A stretch of DNA of 64,000 bases from Prevotella sp. (GTDB taxonomy: Bacteria; Bacteroidota; Bacteroidia; Bacteroidales; Bacteroidaceae): contig JAGCDO010000010.1 of assembly GCA_017651265.1 (NCBI GenBank), forward strand, positions 1 through 64,000. Direction: 5' to 3'. The position numbers and the translations under genes are program-made. A model generated the notes under the pieces. That model was not told the DNA's origin. It saw only the letters and a program-made list of their open reading frames with translations, and searched no databases. This document shows, in pieces, positions 34,597 through 44,146 of the stretch (position 1 is the stretch's first letter; the number at the start of each line of letters is the position of its first letter).

Positions 34597-35664
34597 ATGA
34601 GAAAGAATTGCGTTATGAATACCTTGCTGTTCAGAGGGGTAATGCTTCTAGTTTTTTTGTTGGGAGCAGAAGTTTGGTGTGTTGCCCAAGAAGATAATCA
34701 AGACGTGACAGTGGGTGACGTGTCAAACACGAATTGTGCGAATCAGGCTAGAGGCGAGAGTGTCATGGGTCATCCTACACTCAAGCTAACTCGTATTGAT
34801 AGTGGTATATTGGGAGAGCTAAATAACTACCAGGCCAATTGTGCATTTGGTGATATTAAGGTGATCTGTAAAGAAAATGAGCAGAATCTTGCTATTTATG
34901 TTGACGAAGGGACAGGTGAAACGATTGCTACTTGCATTTGTCCTATCAACATCTATTTCACAATCTTTAATGCCCTCAAAGAAGAATACAATCTAACAGT
35001 GCTAGGACATGATATAGGATTAGTATCTTTTAAGGAACACTCTGTTGTGGAAATCGACTTGATTACACTGGACCAAGCCAATGAAGAAGGTTTCAGCTAT
35101 CCTGTCATGGCACAGAATTATTGGGCTTATGAGATCACTAATAGCGTCAAGCCAGACTATGACTTGAGTCAAAGTCTTGCCATTGATAATTACTTTGACA
35201 AGCAACTTAATTGTGTGTTTCACAATTATGTACTACCAAGTGTTTACAACTATTTAGATGTTCAAGCGGGGTTGGATCAAGAAGGCACGATGGTGATCAA
35301 TGTGCTTACGGATGGAATACCTGATAAAGACGGCAAACGGGTGGCTCACCTGTTTTTTGACATTGTTAATGTTCTGAAAGATAAGTATCATCTTCTGCTA
35401 AACCACACCGTCATGGCCGGAAGCGAGAACGAATGCACAGTATGTCTATACGATGGGGATTTTACGGTACCAAATCAAGATGAGCTGTCTATTCCTATAA
35501 ATGACAGTTTCAATTATAGTGCACTCATTGCTGCCATTACACCACTTCAGTTAACAGGTATAGGTCCCAACGTCATGTACTATGATCTACAGGGGCGTCG
35601 TATTGCAGGTCTGCCCAAGAAAGGAGTATATATACAAAACGGGAAAAAGGTCGTGATCAAGTGA
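34597..35664 (+). CDS. Secreted protein with Prevotella-type C-terminal tail
   Basis: 355 residues. Signal peptide (LLGAEVWCVAQ). The last residues (MYYDLQGRRIAGLPKKGVYI then QNGKKVVIK) match the short C-terminal tail found on many secreted Prevotella proteins and related to type IX secretion sorting domains. The main body has two similar halves, each with N..(Y/F)..IV(F/V)..LK(E/D)(E/K)Y(N/H)L, suggesting an internal duplication; no family named. Upstream AGGAGG at 34589 is only 2 bases from the ATG, too close to act normally. The leader is about 120 bases. Confidence 0.7.
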   Translation: MRKNCVMNTLLFRGVMLLVFLLGAEVWCVAQEDNQDVTVGDVSNTNCANQARGESVMGHPTLKLTRIDSGILGELNNYQANCAFGDIKVICKENEQNLAIYVDEGTGETIATCICPINIYFTIFNALKEEYNLTVLGHDIGLVSFKEHSVVEIDLITLDQANEEGFSYPVMAQNYWAYEITNSVKPDYDLSQSLAIDNYFDKQLNCVFHNYVLPSVYNYLDVQAGLDQEGTMVINVLTDGIPDKDGKRVAHLFFDIVNVLKDKYHLLLNHTVMAGSENECTVCLYDGDFTVPNQDELSIPINDSFNYSALIAAITPLQLTGIGPNVMYYDLQGRRIAGLPKKGVYIQNGKKVVIK

Positions 35665-36089
35665 GAGATATGCAAACTTGTTTGCACATCCGAACGAGAA
35701 CGAGCTAGAACGTAGTTCAAGGTCGTGATCAAGTAAAGCCACCCCATCCCCTCCATAGGAGAAGCGATAGAATGCAGATTAATCCTCGGATAGTGAAACT
35801 ACCCGATCCATTCCAAGCATGGGCGGGTAGTTTTATTTTTTCTGATGAATTTTCGCAATTTTCGAAAGACCTAACATTGAAAAAAGTTAATTGCTTTATT
35901 TAGAGCAACTTAGGAGTAAAAAGAGGGCCGGCGAACGACAGATGTTGCCCAAACAGATAAAGAGTATCCTTTTCATGTTCTCCTTCATTCAATTTGAGCG
36001 CAAAGGTAACGTTTTTTGTCGATGTCAACAAGAGAAACAAGAAAAAGTATTATCTTTGCTAACGAATAAGGAAGCGATTCCCAACAACA
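35665..36089. other. Gap with repeated gene tail, terminator and promoters
   Basis: 425 bases without a gene. Contents: a second copy of the 18-base end of the preceding gene (35719-35736), a terminator (35796-35840), a minus-strand -7 box TTACCTTTG near 36001-36009 with no gene to serve, and the plus -7 box TATCTTTG at 36051-36058 for the GNAT gene. Confidence 0.8.
35796..35840 (+). terminator. Intrinsic terminator of the secreted protein gene
   Basis: 10-bp stem AAACTACCCG / CGGGTAGTTT, loop of 18 bases, then TATTTTTTC. Confidence 0.85.
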
Positions 36090-37001
36090 ATGGAAGAGGT
36101 TTACAAACTTTACAGAGAAGTGTTTCCCTATATCTGCAGAGAGGAAGAGACGCTGAGGGAGATCATCGGTCATGATAGCAATATCAGGATTGAGAAAAGG
36201 AACGACGGTCATGAACTGATTGCCGTCAGCCTCATCCGTAAAAACACCATTCTGTTGTTGGTGGTGAGGGAAGACTATCGACGACAGGGTATCGGAAGTC
36301 ATCTGCTACGCGAATCCGAAGATATTATACGGGAACAGGGATACAACAAGGTGGTGTTGGGTGTTGGTGATGATTACCTGATGCCTGGCGTACCGACTAG
36401 TAAGCGCTATTTCCCAGCAGAGCACGAGAACCTGTACCACTTCCTGAATACAGAAGCGAGCGATTTCTTTGAGCGACGAGGCTACAAGCACAGCTGGCAC
36501 GACTCGAATTGTTTCGATATGCGCATGTCGTTGAAAGACTTCCCGAACGAAAGTCCCAACGTAGGCGATACCATCAACGGATGCCACTACAAATGGGCAA
36601 ACAAAAGTGATGTGGAAGGAATCATCAAATGTGTGCAGGAAGCAGAAGAGGACTTCGTTAAATACTATCGTAATCCAGATCTTTATGTCTCTAACGACCA
36701 CGAACGCGTACTAGTGGCCATTGTCAATCATGAAATCGTAGGAACACTCATTGTTGGTTTCGAAACAGAAGGGAAAGGTCAGGGTTGTGTAGGCTGTACC
36801 ACCGTGAAGCCCTCACAAAGAGGTCGACATATTGGTGTAAACATGGTAATGATCGGTACCAGAAGTCTGAAAGATGCTGGTTTGGATACTGCCACGCTCA
36901 GCTACACATATTCTGGTCTGGATCACATGTATGGTTATTCAGGTTATCAGATCTGCACTTATTATATGATGGGTGAAAAGTATCTAACTTTTGGCAAATA
37001 A
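36090..37001 (+). CDS. Double GNAT-domain acetyltransferase
   Basis: 303 residues with two GNAT folds. The first (1-150) has the acetyl-CoA site VREDYRRQGIGSHLLRESE; the second (155-303) has VKPSQRGRHIGVNMVMIG, where the QxxGxG/A motif is R-x-x-H-I-G and so partly degenerate. Two-domain GNATs include mycothiol synthase-like enzymes, where one half is often inactive. Substrate unknown. Soluble. Preceded by a clear -7 box 31 bases upstream. Confidence 0.85.
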   Translation: MEEVYKLYREVFPYICREEETLREIIGHDSNIRIEKRNDGHELIAVSLIRKNTILLLVVREDYRRQGIGSHLLRESEDIIREQGYNKVVLGVGDDYLMPGVPTSKRYFPAEHENLYHFLNTEASDFFERRGYKHSWHDSNCFDMRMSLKDFPNESPNVGDTINGCHYKWANKSDVEGIIKCVQEAEEDFVKYYRNPDLYVSNDHERVLVAIVNHEIVGTLIVGFETEGKGQGCVGCTTVKPSQRGRHIGVNMVMIGTRSLKDAGLDTATLSYTYSGLDHMYGYSGYQICTYYMMGEKYLTFGK

Positions 37002-37036
37002 TCTATAAACCATTTGGCAAATCCATTTAATCTCTT

Positions 37037-37044
37037 TACTTTTG
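37037..37044 (+). promoter_or_regulatory. -7 box TACTTTTG, near-leaderless
   Basis: The box ends 9 bases before the ATG at 37054, so the predicted leader is about 5 bases. It probably drives the small Cys/His protein and the following TonB receptor. Confidence 0.65.
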
Positions 37045-37053
37045 CAAACCGAA

Positions 37054-37413
37054 ATGAAGAAGACGACCATTGAACAGCGAAGAAGATGTTTTTCACGGAT
37101 ACTACTTGGAGTATTCGTGCCTATGCTGTTGTTGGCGGCCTTCCATTGGCATGATGACGAGACTGGGAAAGCAAATGCCTGTGTGGAGTGTGTGCATCAT
37201 GTACCCCATAGCGGTCATCTAACAGCACAATCATTCTCCGTTGACGACTGTCTGCTTTGTCAGTTCCATGCCCTGCCCTACCTGCCTGCAGCCGTAGTGA
37301 TGCTTGTCGCATTACTTCCTGTTGACAGAATGGTTTGCAACCTGTCAACCGTCGCAGTAGAGAGCGGTCAGTCATCATGCATCTCCCTTCGTGGTCCTCC
37401 TATCTGTTTCTGA
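37054..37413 (+). CDS. Small membrane protein with Cys/His pairs (DUF2946-like)
   Basis: 119 residues. N-terminal membrane helix (FVPMLLLAAFHWHDDE), then CVECVHHVPHSGH and DDCLLCQFHALPYLPAAV, and a second helix. The paired CxxC and His residues suggest metal binding. Such small proteins are commonly coded just upstream of TonB receptors in Bacteroidota, as here (74 bp gap). A role in sensing or handing over Cu/Zn/Fe is inference from residues and context. The ATG at 37054 fits the promoter better than 37042. Confidence 0.65.
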   Translation: MKKTTIEQRRRCFSRILLGVFVPMLLLAAFHWHDDETGKANACVECVHHVPHSGHLTAQSFSVDDCLLCQFHALPYLPAAVVMLVALLPVDRMVCNLSTVAVESGQSSCISLRGPPICF

Positions 37414-37487
37414 TTCATCGTTAAGAACTGAGCACCTGTTGTCATTCGGCAATAGGTCAGAACATTGATCATTAACAGAAACAAGCA

Positions 37488-39800
37488 ATGAAAAAACTTT
37501 TTATCATCGCTTTGCTGCATAGTATCTGTATGACAGTATTCGCAGATACAGCTGCAGGCAAGGCATCATTGTCGGGCATTGTTACCGACGACATCGACAA
37601 GGCGCCACTGGTTGGCGTAAGTATATTCTTTCCAGAACTGAAGGAAGGAACCATTACCAATGAAAAAGGTGAATACAACATAACCGGTCTGCCAGCCGTG
37701 AACACCACGATACAAGTAAGTTATGTAGGTCATCAGACCATCATCCGCGATGTTGACCTGCGGAAGGTCAGTAAGATGGACTTCGTGATGAAAGAGGCTA
37801 ATGCCATGATCAACGAAGTAGTGGTTACAGGTTTGACGGGTACTGAACTGCTCAGGAACTCCCCATCGCCGGTAAGCATTGTCTCCCCCCGTGAACTGCA
37901 GATGACTCCCTCTACCAATATCATCGATGCGGTGGCCAAGCAACCGGGAGTATCACAGATTACTACAGGAAGCGGCATCTCCAAGCCCGTGATTCGAGGA
38001 CTGGGTTTCAACCGCATCCTTGTCGTGAACGACGGAATCAGACAGGAAGGTCAGCAATGGGGTGACGAGCACGGCATTGAGATCGATGCCCAGCGAGTAC
38101 ACTCTGTCGAGATATTGAAAGGTCCTGCGAGTCTGGTATATGGCTCTGATGCCATGGCAGGCGTACTCATCTTCCACGATGAGCCAGTGATGGCCAGGGG
38201 AATGATGAGTGGAGAAGTGGAATCGGAATACCAGACCAATAACGGACTCTTTGACTATTCAGCCGACTTCGCGGGTAATCAGGGCGGACTGATATGGAAC
38301 TGGCGATGGAGTGAGAAGATGGCACACGACTACAAGAACCCATACGACGGCTATGTCACGAACTCACGATTCCGTGAACGGGCGCTCTCAGGACTCCTTG
38401 GCGTGAACCGCAACTGGGGTTACTCGCATCTGAAACTATCGTACTATCATCTCACTCCCGGTATTGTGGAAGGAGAACGCGATGAGGAAAAAGGTGAACT
38501 GGAAAGAAGCGGCGACATCAAGTCGTACGGTAAGCTCTCACCCTTCCAACAGATCCACCACTATAAAGCTGTGTGGGATAACTCAATACTGATTGGCGAC
38601 GGCTCCCTGAAAATGCTCGTGGGTTATCAGCAGAACAGACGACAGGAGTATGAGGACTATGACGAGTGCGGTCTTGACTTCAAACTGCACACCCTGAACT
38701 ACGATCTTCACTATCAGTCGCCTGAGTGGAACGGATGGAAGAACGTGGTTGGTGTAAACGGTATGTACCAGAAATCCGAGAATCTGGGTGAAGAGTTCCT
38801 GATTCCGTCGTATAACCTCTTTGACATCGGCGCGTTTGCCACCACCTGTCGTTCGTTCGGCAACTGGCATGTTAGTGGCGGACTGCGTTACGATACGCGA
38901 CATCTGCATAGTCATGGACTTTGGACAGAGGAGGAAGGACAGCGTTTTACCACCTTCTCACGCACCTTTAACGGTATGACAGGTAGTCTGGGAGCCATTT
39001 GCAACATCACTGACAATCTGGATTTCCGTGTGAACCTCTCAAGAGGATTCCGCGCACCGAACATGAGTGAGTTGGGCAGTAATGGTGAGCATGAGGGAAC
39101 GCTGCGGTATGAGATCGGTAACCACCAACTCGATCCAGAATACAGCTGGCAGTTTGATGCGGGTATCGACTACTCTTCTGCCATTGTATCTGCCCAGCTG
39201 GCCGTCTTTGCCAACCATATCGACAACTATATCTTCCTGCAAAGAAAGGAAGGAGCGGTGGTTGATGACACCCCGGTATTCCTGTATCACGCTGGCGATG
39301 CCCGCATCTTCGGCGGAGAGGCCATCTTGCATATCCATCCTGTAGAACCTCTACATTTCGAGAATACCTTCTCGTATGTACGTAGTGTCCAGCTTCATCA
39401 GTCGGAAGATACTAAGTACCTGCCCTTCACCCCTGCTCCTCGCTGGCTCTCTACCCTACGCTACGATTTCATTCGCGACGGGAAGGTGCTGAACAACACC
39501 TATGCCAGTATCGAGATGGACTGTAACCTGAAGCAGGATCATATCTATGCTGCTTACGACACCGAGACCGCCACACCATCATATACCTTATTTAATATAT
39601 ATGCTGGTACCGACATCCTCAGGAAAGGTCGTAAGACTGCCTCGGTGTTCTTCTTTGTCAACAACCTGTTCAACCGTGCCTACCAGAATCATCTGAGTAG
39701 GTTGAAATATGCCGATACCAATGAGGTTACAGGACGAACGGGCGTGTACAACATGGGAAGGAACATCGGCGTAAAACTGATCTTGCCCATTACCTTTTAA
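37488..39800 (+). CDS. TonB-dependent receptor with carboxypeptidase-like domain
   Basis: 770 residues. Signal peptide (MTVFA|D), then a CarboxypepD_reg-like domain (about 25-105; ASLSGIVTDDIDKAPLVGVS, NEKGEYNITGLPA), the plug (about 112-235; RNSPSPVSIVSPRELQ, VEILKGPASLVYGSDAMAG) and a barrel. Histidines cluster in loops (HHYK, RHLHSHGLW). Together with the Cys/His-rich small protein upstream, a metal or metallophore substrate (ZnuD-like) is likely but unproven. Confidence 0.9.
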   Translation: MKKLFIIALLHSICMTVFADTAAGKASLSGIVTDDIDKAPLVGVSIFFPELKEGTITNEKGEYNITGLPAVNTTIQVSYVGHQTIIRDVDLRKVSKMDFVMKEANAMINEVVVTGLTGTELLRNSPSPVSIVSPRELQMTPSTNIIDAVAKQPGVSQITTGSGISKPVIRGLGFNRILVVNDGIRQEGQQWGDEHGIEIDAQRVHSVEILKGPASLVYGSDAMAGVLIFHDEPVMARGMMSGEVESEYQTNNGLFDYSADFAGNQGGLIWNWRWSEKMAHDYKNPYDGYVTNSRFRERALSGLLGVNRNWGYSHLKLSYYHLTPGIVEGERDEEKGELERSGDIKSYGKLSPFQQIHHYKAVWDNSILIGDGSLKMLVGYQQNRRQEYEDYDECGLDFKLHTLNYDLHYQSPEWNGWKNVVGVNGMYQKSENLGEEFLIPSYNLFDIGAFATTCRSFGNWHVSGGLRYDTRHLHSHGLWTEEEGQRFTTFSRTFNGMTGSLGAICNITDNLDFRVNLSRGFRAPNMSELGSNGEHEGTLRYEIGNHQLDPEYSWQFDAGIDYSSAIVSAQLAVFANHIDNYIFLQRKEGAVVDDTPVFLYHAGDARIFGGEAILHIHPVEPLHFENTFSYVRSVQLHQSEDTKYLPFTPAPRWLSTLRYDFIRDGKVLNNTYASIEMDCNLKQDHIYAAYDTETATPSYTLFNIYAGTDILRKGRKTASVFFFVNNLFNRAYQNHLSRLKYADTNEVTGRTGVYNMGRNIGVKLILPITF

Positions 39801-39804
39801 CATC

Positions 39805-39838
39805 AAGTGGAGAGTTCAAAAAACTCTCCACTTTTTTC
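39805..39838 (+). terminator. Intrinsic terminator after the TonB receptor
   Basis: 12-bp stem AAGTGGAGAGTT / AACTCTCCACTT with a 5-base loop, then TTTTC. Confidence 0.9.
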
Positions 39839-39882
39839 AACAAAAAATATAACCCGCCGACACAACCTATCGATTTTTTTTG

Positions 39883-39890
39883 TATCTTTG
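39883..39890 (+). promoter_or_regulatory. -7 box TATCTTTG of ald
   Basis: Ends 33 bases before the ATG at 39924, after a T-rich tract. Confidence 0.7.
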
Positions 39891-39923
39891 CGAATGTAAA
39901 TCTACAACCTAAATGATACGATT

Positions 39924-41027
39924 ATGAAAGTAGGTATTCCAAAAGAAATCAAAGACAATGAGAACCGTGTGGGTATGACTCCCGCTGGAGTAGCAGAAAT
40001 GGTGAAACACGGTCATGAGGTGTTTGTGCAGCACACTGCTGGTGAAGGCAGCGGTTTCCGTGATGAACAGTATCAGAATGTTGGAGCCACCATCCTTGGA
40101 ACCATCGAGGAGATCTATGCCACAGCCGACTTGATTGTGAAGGTGAAGGAGCCTATCGCCCCAGAGTATCCCCTGGTACGAAAGGGACAGGTGCTGTTCA
40201 CGTATTTCCATTTTGCTTGTGAACAAGAACTGACGGAGGCCATGCTGAAGAGCGGGGCCGTGTGTATAGCCTATGAGACGGTGGAGATGAAAGACCGCTC
40301 ACTGCCATTGCTGATTCCCATGAGTGAGGTGGCAGGACGAATGGCTACGCAGAACGGTGCCTACTACCTGCAGAAGACACAAGGAGGTAAAGGAAAGCTG
40401 ATGGCTGGTGTACCTGGTGTGAAACCCGCAAAAGTATTGGTGTTAGGCGGTGGTACTGTTGGTGAGGCTGCAGCCCGTATCGCCATCGGTATGGGAGCAG
40501 ATGTAACCATCACGGATATCTCGTTGCCGCGGTTGAAACGGTTAGCTGCCGATATGCCTCAGGTGCATACCCTCTATTCATCAGAACATAATATCCGTTT
40601 GGAACTGCCCACTGTGGATATCGTCATCGGCTCCGTGCTCATCCCCGGAGATGCCACACCGCATCTGATTACCAAGGACATGCTGAAGTTGATGGAACCT
40701 GGAACAGTATTGGTTGATGTGGCTATCGACCAAGGTGGTTGCTTCGAGACCTCTCACCCCACCAAGCACAGCGATCCGGTATATACCGTTGACGGCATCG
40801 TACACTATGCTGTGGCCAATATCCCTGGAGCCGTACCCAATACATCCACGATGGCACTGACCAACGCCACTCTGCGTTATGCATTGGCACTGGCTGATAA
40901 AGGTTGGAAGAAAGCCTGTCTGGATGACGAAGCGCTGCGCAAAGGCGTGAACATCGTAGATGGTAAGATTACCTACGAGGCGGTGGCCAAGGTATTTGGC
41001 AAGGATTACACACCGTTGGAATTATAA
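39924..41027 (+). CDS. ald: Alanine dehydrogenase
   Basis: 367 residues. N-terminal [20 protein letters not shown] holds the substrate Arg; Lys in VKVKEP (near 73), His in YFHFACEQ (near 96), NAD site [17 protein letters not shown] near 170 and Asp in DVAIDQGGC near 270. Interconverts alanine with pyruvate and ammonia. Single gene with its own promoter; overlaps the convergent trmB by 6 bases. Confidence 0.97.
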   Translation: MKVGIPKEIKDNENRVGMTPAGVAEMVKHGHEVFVQHTAGEGSGFRDEQYQNVGATILGTIEEIYATADLIVKVKEPIAPEYPLVRKGQVLFTYFHFACEQELTEAMLKSGAVCIAYETVEMKDRSLPLLIPMSEVAGRMATQNGAYYLQKTQGGKGKLMAGVPGVKPAKVLVLGGGTVGEAAARIAIGMGADVTITDISLPRLKRLAADMPQVHTLYSSEHNIRLELPTVDIVIGSVLIPGDATPHLITKDMLKLMEPGTVLVDVAIDQGGCFETSHPTKHSDPVYTVDGIVHYAVANIPGAVPNTSTMALTNATLRYALALADKGWKKACLDDEALRKGVNIVDGKITYEAVAKVFGKDYTPLEL

Positions 41028-41792
41028 TGCGGTGGTTTTCGGACTGCGCTTATCGCGCTTATAGCTGCGGTATTCGTCCAAAGGAATCTCGATATTCGGT
41101 TCTTCCAGCTTTCCTTCGCGGGGAAGCTGGAATTTCATATATTTGATATTGAGTCCTCGCTCTATCCACATCGACTCGTAGTAGGTCTGGATACTTCGAG
41201 GAAGGACGAAGGACGAAGGAGGAAGGAGATTACTATACAGATCTTCTGTTTTCTCTACAAGTGGAAGATGATTGTGTTCCACTAGATAGGTGGTGTAGGT
41301 GAAGAGGAAGTTGGAATCGGTCTTCAAGTGAATGATGCCATCATTCACCAGAAAACGACGGTAACGCTCCAGGAAATAAGAGGAAGTGAGTCGTTTCCGC
41401 GGATTCTTCATCTGTGGATCACTAAAGGTTAGCCAGATTTCCTGCACCTCATCCTCGGCGAAGAAGCGGTCGATGATCTCAATATTGGTCCGAAGGAAAG
41501 CCACATTCTTCAGACCTTCGTTCAAGGCCTGTGTGGCTCCGGTCCACATTCGCGCCCCCTTGATATCCACCCCGATGAAGTTGATGTCAGGGAAGAGTTT
41601 ACCAAGACCAACGGTGTATTCCCCCTTACCACAGCCCAGTTCGAGGACGATGGGGTTATCGTTGTGGAAAAACTGTTCCCGCCAGTGCCCTTTCATATCA
41701 AAAGGCACATTGTCAACTACAGAGAACGGATATTGAAACACGTTCTCATAACGCTCCATATCAGCGAACTTTGCCAGTTTTCCTTTTCCCAT
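41022..41792 (-). CDS. trmB: tRNA (guanine-N7)-methyltransferase
   Basis: 256 residues. SAM site [29 protein letters not shown], and the family motif [15 protein letters not shown] (usual PDPWPKKRH, here [11 protein letters not shown] as in Bacteroidota). Methylates G46 of tRNA. The ATG at 41792 is used because it starts at MGKGKLAKF and lies 16 bases from a -7 box; longer in-frame readings pass through the promoter element. Codons near residues 188-198 are built from four 7-bp units. Confidence 0.94.
   Translation of the reverse strand: MGKGKLAKFADMERYENVFQYPFSVVDNVPFDMKGHWREQFFHNDNPIVLELGCGKGEYTVGLGKLFPDINFIGVDIKGARMWTGATQALNEGLKNVAFLRTNIEIIDRFFAEDEVQEIWLTFSDPQMKNPRKRLTSSYFLERYRRFLVNDGIIHLKTDSNFLFTYTTYLVEHNHLPLVEKTEDLYSNLLPPSSFVLPRSIQTYYESMWIERGLNIKYMKFQLPREGKLEEPNIEIPLDEYRSYKRDKRSPKTTAL
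41201..41228 (+). repeat. 7-bp array inside trmB
   Basis: GAAGGAC, GAAGGAC, GAAGGAG, GAAGGAG in direct tandem, 7 bp each. On the coding strand it encodes a Ser/Pro/Leu stretch. One unit gained or lost would shift the frame. Confidence 0.85.
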
Positions 41793-41808
41793 ACCTTCCT
41801 TTTTCTTG

Positions 41809-41914
41809 CAAAGATACGAATAAGCGAGTGAAAAGCCAAATTTATTTGAGCTTTTCCGAGCGAGAGTATCTTCGGCGAAGCCAAAGGTACGATTAAGTGA
41901 GCGGAAAACCAAAA
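41809..41914 (-). promoter_or_regulatory. Tandem-promoter repeat element, copy B (drives trmB)
   Basis: Proximal box TATCTTTG 41809-41816, distal box TACCTTTG 41882-41889 (73 bp apart). Inverted repeat GAAAAGCCAAAT / ATTTGAGCTTTTC (41830-41856, one bulge). The segment GGCTTCGCCGAAG between the promoters is shared with copies A and C. Confidence 0.75.
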
Positions 41915-41934
41915 GATTATTGAGTTCTCCCTTG

Positions 41935-43548
41935 TTACTCCTGCAATTTCTGGATGCGCGCATCGAAATCCTTGGCACCACCCTTCTCGCCAAACACCTT
42001 TCCCAGTAACCGGGCACGTCGGTTCGTGATGGTCTGCGGGGATTCTCCGATCAAAGTAGCAATCTCTGTGGGAATGAAACGTAATTTGATCAGCATACAG
42101 ATACGGATATCACGTTCGCTGAGCAGTCCGTTCCGGTTCACAATTCCCAAGAAATCCGGCAGAATCCGGTTCATCAGGTCGTACAAGTCCTTCCATGACT
42201 CATCATCAGGTGTCTTACCACGATCGGCCAAACGATGGAAGTAATGAACAGTCTCGTCGCTCAGTAAGGTATCCATCAGGGAGAGGTCAATTGGAGTCTC
42301 TGGTTCTTTCTGTGTTTCCTTCAACTCGTTTTGCAGATCCTCAATCCTCGACAACACCTTGTTATAGTCTTTCATTTTCCTGCGATGGTAATAGTAGAAA
42401 GAACCGATGATGATGAGTAAGACAAGCGATGCCCCCAACAGCAACAAGACGTTCCGATAAAGACGGTGCTGCACTACCCGGTGGTCGTATTCCTTCTGCA
42501 TGGCGGCGATGGTTTCTGCCTTATCGTTCACACGAATACCCTGATACAACTTATTCAGATGCTCACTCAAGTCAAGCGCCCGCCATTCCTCACGGTCCCT
42601 ATAATACTGCACCAGTTTCTCATACGCCTCGATTCTTACCTGTATATGATCGGTGTTCAACGACTCGAACCAATAATCAGTGGCCTCCTTCATCTTTCCT
42701 TCTGCCTCCATGAGGTCACCCATTCGCTTGGCACCATAGTCGTTAGGGAATACCTCCAGTGCTTGCAACAGATACTGCTTGCCTTTTACCGTGTCCTTCT
42801 CCTCCAAGGCATTACAGCCAAAGCTGACGAGGAGGTCTGACTGCACCTGTCTCTCCACCGATGACAAGAGTGGCTTTGCCTGTTCCACATAGACCTTTGC
42901 ACTGTCGAGCTGACCTTGGTGGATATAGGCTCTTATCAGTTTGTTCAGACTCGCTGCCTTTCTGGAGTTACTGTTCATCGCCGTTGCACTGGCCAACGCA
43001 CGCTGATAATAGGTTAGCATCAGCTCCCTGCAGTTGGCTGCTGCATTCAGGTTTCCAATGGCATCATACACATCATAACAAAAGACCTTGTCGTTGCAAC
43101 CATCAATCATTCCCTCTGCCTCTTTCAGACAAGTCACTGCATCCTTCCATCGACCGTTACTCTGATGGGTAATACCAAGATGAAGCAGTGCTTTGGCCAA
43201 CCGAGTGTGCTCCTTCTGCTGCCGATAATAATCCACGCTATATGTAATCAGAGAGTCGTTACGTATCTCCAATCCTATTTTATGTATAGCAGCAATATAC
43301 AGGAGGCCGAAGAGGGCCGAGTCCTCCTTGGTATCCAACCGTGAGTGCTCAATATCACTTTTATCTCCATCCTCCCCTGGTTTATTCTGCGCATTCTCCA
43401 GCTCATAGAGCATCTGCATGGCCTTGTTTGGATCCTCATCGATGATCTTCTCCACCTGCTGTAAAGCAGCATGGTTGCCGGATTGCCCATGCGAGCAACC
43501 CGACAACACACAAATGATAATCAGAGTAATGATAGTATAGTATTTCAT
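41935..43548 (-). CDS. TPR lipoprotein with TM helix and HTH domain
   Basis: 537 residues. Lipobox/signal (CVLSGC), six to seven TPR-like helix pairs (about 30-340), one membrane helix (about 363-385), a coiled coil, and a C-terminal helix-turn-helix (about 465-520; [44 protein letters not shown]) like LuxR-type DNA-binding domains. It would sense in the periplasm and act on DNA from the membrane. The topology is odd for a lipoprotein, so the Cys may not be acylated. Overlaps the TonB C-terminal gene by 4 bases. Target unknown. Confidence 0.82.
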   Translation of the reverse strand: MKYYTIITLIIICVLSGCSHGQSGNHAALQQVEKIIDEDPNKAMQMLYELENAQNKPGEDGDKSDIEHSRLDTKEDSALFGLLYIAAIHKIGLEIRNDSLITYSVDYYRQQKEHTRLAKALLHLGITHQSNGRWKDAVTCLKEAEGMIDGCNDKVFCYDVYDAIGNLNAAANCRELMLTYYQRALASATAMNSNSRKAASLNKLIRAYIHQGQLDSAKVYVEQAKPLLSSVERQVQSDLLVSFGCNALEEKDTVKGKQYLLQALEVFPNDYGAKRMGDLMEAEGKMKEATDYWFESLNTDHIQVRIEAYEKLVQYYRDREEWRALDLSEHLNKLYQGIRVNDKAETIAAMQKEYDHRVVQHRLYRNVLLLLGASLVLLIIIGSFYYYHRRKMKDYNKVLSRIEDLQNELKETQKEPETPIDLSLMDTLLSDETVHYFHRLADRGKTPDDESWKDLYDLMNRILPDFLGIVNRNGLLSERDIRICMLIKLRFIPTEIATLIGESPQTITNRRARLLGKVFGEKGGAKDFDARIQKLQE

Positions 43549-43943
43549 TTCGTTTTATCAAGACTGAACGAGATGGGGAGAGAGTACTTCACACGTACAG
43601 CCTGACCTTTCTGTTTACCTGGTGTCCAGTTCGGCATACTCTTTACTATACGTATAGCCTCCTCATCCAATGAAGGGTATAACGGTTTTACCGTCTGCAC
43701 TTCGCTAACCGATCCGTCCTTGTCTATGACGAAGGAAATGATCACCCTACCGCTGATCTTCTTCTCCTGGGCATCCTTCGGATAAGAGATGTTCTCACTC
43801 AGGAATTTGATCATTCCCTGAATACCGCCAGGGAATACCGGCATCTCTTCCACCACGTCAAATGCATCGTTGTTCTTTACTTGCGCCTGAGCGCTAAGTG
43901 TCATCATACAGGCTGCGATAGCCATCAGAATAGTCCTTTTCAT
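43545..43943 (-). CDS. Secreted TonB C-terminal domain protein
   Basis: 132 residues. A cleavable signal peptide (LSAQA|Q) instead of the usual TonB membrane anchor, then one TonB C-terminal domain (MPVFPGGIQGMIKFLSENI, YPKDAQEKKISGRVIISFVI, PLYPSLDEEAIRIVKSMP, WTPGKQKGQAVRVKYSLPI). Without an anchor it cannot transduce energy in the standard way; it may act as a free periplasmic partner or sensor. First gene of an operon with the TPR-HTH protein. Confidence 0.88.
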   Translation of the reverse strand: MKRTILMAIAACMMTLSAQAQVKNNDAFDVVEEMPVFPGGIQGMIKFLSENISYPKDAQEKKISGRVIISFVIDKDGSVSEVQTVKPLYPSLDEEAIRIVKSMPNWTPGKQKGQAVRVKYSLPISFSLDKTK

Positions 43944-43964
43944 TGTTCTATTGTTTTTAGTTAG

Positions 43965-43989
43965 AAAAACCCCACGGTCTTTCCGTAGG
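43965..43989 (-). terminator. Candidate attenuator in the leader of the TonB-domain gene
   Basis: Stem CCTACGG / CCGTGGG with loop AAAGA, followed by GTTTTT, all within the ~85-base leader between the -7 box (44029-44036) and the ATG at 43943. A second small stem CGAG/CTCG lies further upstream. No leader peptide was found. Confidence 0.55.
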
Positions 43990-44028
43990 AGGTAACGTGA
44001 CGAGTCCGGATCTCGCTGTTTCCGTCGG

Positions 44029-44036
44029 CAAAAGTA
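44029..44036 (-). promoter_or_regulatory. -7 box TACTTTTG of the TonB-domain/regulator operon
   Basis: Matches TAnnTTTG; the resulting long leader contains the candidate attenuator. Confidence 0.65.
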
Positions 44037-44110
44037 GGGAAAACCTACATACGCTCCAAAGAAATCATTACATTTGATTACACAAGAGAAGAAAAAGATT
44101 ACACAACATT

Positions 44111-44137
44111 AAAAAAGGGCACCTTTCAGCGCCCTCT
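44111..44137 (-). terminator. Intrinsic terminator of ilvE
   Basis: Minus strand: AGGGCGC / GTGCCCT stem with a short loop, then a run of six T. Confidence 0.8.
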
Positions 44138-44146
44138 TCCTGTTGT

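Noticed and set aside
36001-36010. Minus-strand promoter before the GNAT gene as evidence of a hidden gene
   Set aside because: The box is good, but the DNA to its left up to the terminator has no sensible frame or RNA structure that I can support.
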